From JBGPQJ01 sp963709295 (GTDB lineage: Bacteria > Chloroflexota > Anaerolineae > Anaerolineales > Villigracilaceae): a stretch of DNA of 64,000 nucleotides. Under the pieces are notes generated by a model. The model did no database searches and was not told the origin of the DNA. It worked only from the letters and a program-made list of their open reading frames with translations. Shown piece by piece: positions 60,847 through 64,000 of the stretch (the stretch's first letter is position 1; each line of letters opens with the position of its first letter). The translations under genes were made by a program, and so were the position numbers. The DNA lies in NCBI GenBank assembly GCA_963709295.1, contig CAVPVW010000003.1, forward strand, positions 806,001-870,000, written 5' to 3'.

Positions 60847-61311
60847 ATGCCTGAACAAATGTACCTGACCCCTGAGGGCGCCAAGAAGCTCAAAGAGGAA
60901 CTCACCGACCTGAAAGGGCCGCAGCGTAAAGCGCTTGCCAAACGGCTGCGTGATGCCATCCAGATGGGAGACCTTTCTGAGAATGCCGATTACCACAAGG
61001 CCAAGGAGGACCAGGCCTTCCTCGAGGGGCGCATCCAGGAATTGGAGTATGTCCTATCCAACGCTGAGGTTGTGGAAAACAAGGGGAAACGAGATGAGGT
61101 CAGGGTTGGCTTGAAGGTGACCGTCCAGGAGGAGGGTTTCGATCCTGAAGTCTATTACATGGTCGGCGCCAAAGAAGCTGATTCCCGCAATAACAAGATT
61201 TCGAATGAATCCCCGATCGGGAAAGCTTTCATGGGGCACAAGGTTGGAGAAACCGTGGTTGCTGAGACTCCCGGTGGGACACTCAAATTCAAGATCTTGA
61301 AAATAGAATAA
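60847..61311 (+). CDS. greA: Transcription elongation factor GreA
   Basis: 154 residues from ATG 60847 (GGAG seven bases upstream). N-terminal coiled-coil YLTPEGAKKLKEELTDLKGPQRKALAKRLRDAIQMGDLSENADYHKAKEDQAFLEGRI with the acidic tip (DLSENADY), then the FKBP-like domain with SPIGKAFMGHKVGETVVAETPGG. It stimulates RNA cleavage by backtracked RNA polymerase. Monocistronic. Confidence 0.96.
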   Translation: MPEQMYLTPEGAKKLKEELTDLKGPQRKALAKRLRDAIQMGDLSENADYHKAKEDQAFLEGRIQELEYVLSNAEVVENKGKRDEVRVGLKVTVQEEGFDPEVYYMVGAKEADSRNNKISNESPIGKAFMGHKVGETVVAETPGGTLKFKILKIE

Positions 61312-61418
61312 GGTCCGGCTTTACGGGTCTGGTTTCTCTAATCGAAATCTTAAGATTAGTTCAGGTTTTTCTTAACTGCATCCATATAATTACAAATAAC
61401 ATTCTCCTCAAATCAAAA

Positions 61419-61462
61419 CCGCGCACGGACTTGGGCAGTCCGCGGCGCGGTTTGGTTTTTAA
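61419..61462 (+). terminator. Terminator downstream of greA
   Basis: AACCGCGC (61419-61426) with GCGCGGTT (61447-61454) and inner CGGACT/AGTCCG, followed by TGGTTTTT. About 108 bases past the greA stop. Confidence 0.85.
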
Positions 61463-61502
61463 ACAATAAGGGTGGGCGCTTTCGCGTCCACCCTGGATAT
61501 TC

Positions 61503-62480
61503 TTACTGCACCTTTGTCCAGATGGCCAGTTCGAGAGTCATCCGGTCATAGAAGCTTTGAGGCGGGAGTGGTCCCTCACCAAACGTCGAATCCGCTACCG
61601 TGGCTGAGAGCTGAAGGGTTGCGGTCTCGAGAACCACTTGCTTGCCAGGCGTCATCTCGATCAATTCACCCTTGGATTCAAGCTTCGCGCGCATGGCCGG
61701 GTCGTTGAACGCGTGCGGACTCATCAACACCTTTGTCACCGTTTGGATGTCGTTCTTGTCGAAAATCCACACTTCGAAGGCGGTCACGCGTTTCGGGTCA
61801 CCGACGCCGATCGTCTCGGAAATTCCCACTCCGCACTCGCCGAGGAACTCTCCAGCCGGGGAGTCGATGCTGAAGGAGTCATCGAACAGGTCGTCGCCCA
61901 TCATGTAGGTCGTTACGAACTGAGCAATAGGGGGTTCGGCGCCCATCGCCTGGTAATCGGTCTTATGAACCGACTTACTGTATTCATTGGCTTTGGAGGC
62001 CACCGATCTTTCACCGGAACCGCGTCCTGACCTGAACAGGTAGTAGACCAGCCCGCCGATCACGAGGAAAATGGCCAATACACCCAGGGCAATGAGAATT
62101 GACCCCAGGAGCGAACGATTACCCGACGGACCCTGGGCAGGCGTCGGTTCGGGAGTCACCACAGGGACTGTTGCAACAGCCTGCTGGAAGGCAGCCAGGA
62201 CATTGGGATCCTGATATGGGGCAACTGCGGTCAATGCCGCAGATGCGTCCTCGCCCAATAATCCATAGCGGTAGGCTGCCAGTTCGGAATCTCCATTGAC
62301 CCTGAAGGAGTCGATGGTCATCATCATGTAGTCATTCTGGAGGTCGGTGCGCAGATCTTCGGGGGTTGCATTTATCCATTCCACCGGCCAAAGGTACCAA
62401 CCGATGAAAAGACCAATCGCTGCACCAATCAGGATTCCCACCAATCCTGCGAGCATCCACTTTCTTGTGTCTTCAGTCAT
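61503..62480 (-). CDS. Two-span membrane protein of unknown function
   Basis: 325 residues from ATG 62480; a GTG at 62501 would add seven. Span 1 at about residues 9-31 (MLAGLVGILIGAAIGLFIGWYLW); an outer region of about 90 residues (ATPEDLRTDLQNDYMMMTIDSFRVNGDSELAAYRYGLL); a Pro-rich linker; span 2 (LLGSILIALGVLAIFLVIGGLVYYLF); then a cytosolic beta-rich domain (FEVWIFDKNDIQTVTKVLMSPHAF). Anaerolineae-type hypothetical; no function known to me. Confidence 0.75.
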   Translation of the reverse strand: MTEDTRKWMLAGLVGILIGAAIGLFIGWYLWPVEWINATPEDLRTDLQNDYMMMTIDSFRVNGDSELAAYRYGLLGEDASAALTAVAPYQDPNVLAAFQQAVATVPVVTPEPTPAQGPSGNRSLLGSILIALGVLAIFLVIGGLVYYLFRSGRGSGERSVASKANEYSKSVHKTDYQAMGAEPPIAQFVTTYMMGDDLFDDSFSIDSPAGEFLGECGVGISETIGVGDPKRVTAFEVWIFDKNDIQTVTKVLMSPHAFNDPAMRAKLESKGELIEMTPGKQVVLETATLQLSATVADSTFGEGPLPPQSFYDRMTLELAIWTKVQ

Positions 62481-62613
62481 AATGACATGCGCTCCTTTCA
62501 CGCACGGCCGCGTCGGTCACCCACTATTGCGGAATGGCGAACAAGTGAGCGATTACTACTATTATACAGAAACCTGTGATTTGTGCCAAATCATAATGGT
62601 AGAAGAATATTCC

Positions 62614-63996
62614 CTATTTTCGCCTCATTAAGTAGATGAAACGCTCCGATTCATGCACCTGGACCGTTTCGAGAATCTCAAATTTCTGCCGGAATATTTC
62701 TTCAAAATCATCACGGGTATAGTGGTCGAATATATCCACTCGGCTGGTAAGCAGCTTTTGCACCTGCGAATCGGACTTGGGGACAAACTCGATAATCAGC
62801 CATTGCCCCATTTCATGGAAAAACTCCGCCAGTTGAGGAAAAGGTACATTGTTGGAAATCGCTAGGTGATGGATCAGAGCCAAGGCGAAGATCATCTCCG
62901 CGGGAGCTCGGTTTGGGAATGATTTACGTTCACGGTTATGCCACCCAATGGCCGGGCTGGGATTCGTCAGATCCATTACAAGCGGGAGAATATTTTGTTC
63001 TTTTGCGGAACCAACCTGCCTGAAATTTTGCTCCACAGCCGCAGGGTCAATATCAAACGAGATCGTTGAAATTCCACGCCCGGAGGCAAGCCTGCTGAAC
63101 ACACCCGTATTTGCGCCGAGATCCCAAACACTCTGGGGAGTCACCTGATCCAGCCACTTTGAAACCAATTCCTTCTTGTGTTCGAAAGCAGCATCGGTGT
63201 AGTTTGTAATTTCGTAATAATTTCCCCACTCAGTTCCAGCCGGTTTCCAGGTCAATTTCTTGATCGTGTTCTCCAGGCTTTCGATCAATCCAATCATCGA
63301 TTGCTTGCTCATCCCTTTACCGGCAGCGGGCTGTTTCACTACTGCTCCCGCATATCGTCGTTGTGCACTAGCGTGCAGATGAATATGAGTGAACAGGCCA
63401 AAATGGAATCTTGTTCGAAAGGGTAAGAGTTCAGATGCAATATCCAATGGAACGCCATCGATGTATACGCGCAAGAGTTGACCTAACCGAATATCAACAT
63501 ACGCCATCAAGGCAAGCGGTGCTAGAAAGTGCTGGCAGAACTGGCGGTAAGCCACCCACGGCTTCCCCTCTTGATACACTTCAAAGGACAAAGTATCGAT
63601 CAACAGCGCTTTGCCATTCAGAAATTGGATGTTATAGGCGCTGGCATCCTTAAGCGACATCCCTGCCTTGAGTGCGCGTTTTTGCAGGGACAATGTCGTT
63701 AACGCGGCATCCTTGAGTTGAGAGTATGCCCATTCGTAAGGATAAGAAATATAGGGTATGCGTTCCGGCTGCAGGATTTTATACGCGATCGATTCATCTG
63801 CAGCTGATACATCGACTTCTGCGTGCGGAATCAGGATCCGTGCTTTAACCAGCTTTTGATACAAGCCCGATTCCATCAAAGTGGAATAATCCGATGAGTA
63901 TGATCGATTTACCTGACGGTATAGAACTCCGTCCCGCGTGAAAAGGAAACCGCTTGGGTCCCGAAAAGAAGATCCAAGTTGGTTATTGCTGTTCAT
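62614..63996 (-). CDS. SAM-dependent methyltransferase, two-domain (nodulation/NoeA-like)
   Basis: 460 residues, apparently complete with ATG at 63996 near the window edge. The N-terminal 250 residues carry a conserved non-catalytic part (DPSGFLFTRDGVLYRQVNRSYSSDY, PYEWAYSQLKDAALTTLSLQK). The C-terminal class I methyltransferase has motif I VWDLGANTGVFSRLAS, motif II ISFDIDPAAVEQNF, and MIFALALIHHLAISNNVPF. Similar proteins occur near surface-polysaccharide genes; the substrate is unknown. The promoter and neighbours lie outside. Confidence 0.82.
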   Translation of the reverse strand: MNSNNQLGSSFRDPSGFLFTRDGVLYRQVNRSYSSDYSTLMESGLYQKLVKARILIPHAEVDVSAADESIAYKILQPERIPYISYPYEWAYSQLKDAALTTLSLQKRALKAGMSLKDASAYNIQFLNGKALLIDTLSFEVYQEGKPWVAYRQFCQHFLAPLALMAYVDIRLGQLLRVYIDGVPLDIASELLPFRTRFHFGLFTHIHLHASAQRRYAGAVVKQPAAGKGMSKQSMIGLIESLENTIKKLTWKPAGTEWGNYYEITNYTDAAFEHKKELVSKWLDQVTPQSVWDLGANTGVFSRLASGRGISTISFDIDPAAVEQNFRQVGSAKEQNILPLVMDLTNPSPAIGWHNRERKSFPNRAPAEMIFALALIHHLAISNNVPFPQLAEFFHEMGQWLIIEFVPKSDSQVQKLLTSRVDIFDHYTRDDFEEIFRQKFEILETVQVHESERFIYLMRRK

Positions 63997-64000
63997 TATC

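Noticed and set aside
1..64000. CRISPR arrays, prophage or insertion sequences
   Set aside because: No regularly spaced repeats, transposase, integrase or phage structural genes were seen on either strand.

Overview
The window looks like part of an anaerobic or facultative Chloroflexota genome, most likely class Anaerolineae. This is an inference from gene content and protein style: a tungsten aldehyde ferredoxin oxidoreductase with its own ferredoxin, a feedback-type (GSI-alpha) glutamine synthetase, a TtuA/TtuB tRNA-thiolation pair, V4R and roadblock signalling proteins, and several families typical of that class. No rRNA, CRISPR array, prophage or insertion sequence is visible. G+C is near 50% up to about 53.7 kb and visibly higher from there to about 61 kb.

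Layout. 0-3.9 kb: 3' part of a pyruvate dehydrogenase E1-alpha gene, an AOR operon (ferredoxin, AOR, ThiS/MoaD-like carrier) and a 59-aa membrane protein. 3.9-6.9 kb: YbaK-type deacylase, glycerophosphodiesterase, SDR/DUF2867 protein. 6.9-9.6 kb (minus): tatA, fabH, fabF. 9.7-16.8 kb (minus): HAD-DinB fusion, Cys-rich protein, efp, then a translationally coupled stress cluster hsp20-lon-response regulator-GNAT-mogA, with tpx. 16.9-19.0 kb: tRNA-Arg and lineage-specific genes. 19.1-21.9 kb: aspS behind a candidate attenuator, a 6S RNA, and a second structured RNA resembling the glmS ribozyme that ends in its own terminator. 22-29.6 kb: EamA transporter, glnA, queuosine-precursor transporter, ttuA/ttuB, GT4, yraN, rsmA, polyprenol-phosphate glycosyltransferase. 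29.6-31.5 kb: roadblock/V4R/response-regulator operon. 31.6-39.3 kb: L,D-transpeptidase, tRNA-Asp, a DUF362 and polyferredoxin pair, metabolic genes. 39.3-44.9 kb: MacA/MacB-like ABC operon. 45-53.7 kb: sensors, Ada-like repair protein, MsrQ-like protein, SET protein, SDR, diguanylate cyclase, tandem universal stress protein. 53.7-64 kb: aminotransferase, GCS2-like ligase and M20 peptidase behind a leader with a terminator, tRNA-Leu, dgt, greA, membrane protein, methyltransferase.

Two themes stand out. First, RNA-level regulation: the aspS leader encodes a 27-aa peptide with an Asn/Asp codon run upstream of mutually exclusive antiterminator and terminator helices; the aminotransferase leader also carries a promoter and terminator; and the 21.3-21.9 kb gap holds two structured RNAs. 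Second, at least eight single-base frameshifts and one in-frame TGA interrupt otherwise well-conserved genes, including essential aspS. Several fall in short homopolymers, so base-level assembly error is the simplest explanation, and gene breaks here should not be read as biology without raw reads. Gene starts were chosen by Shine-Dalgarno position where visible.
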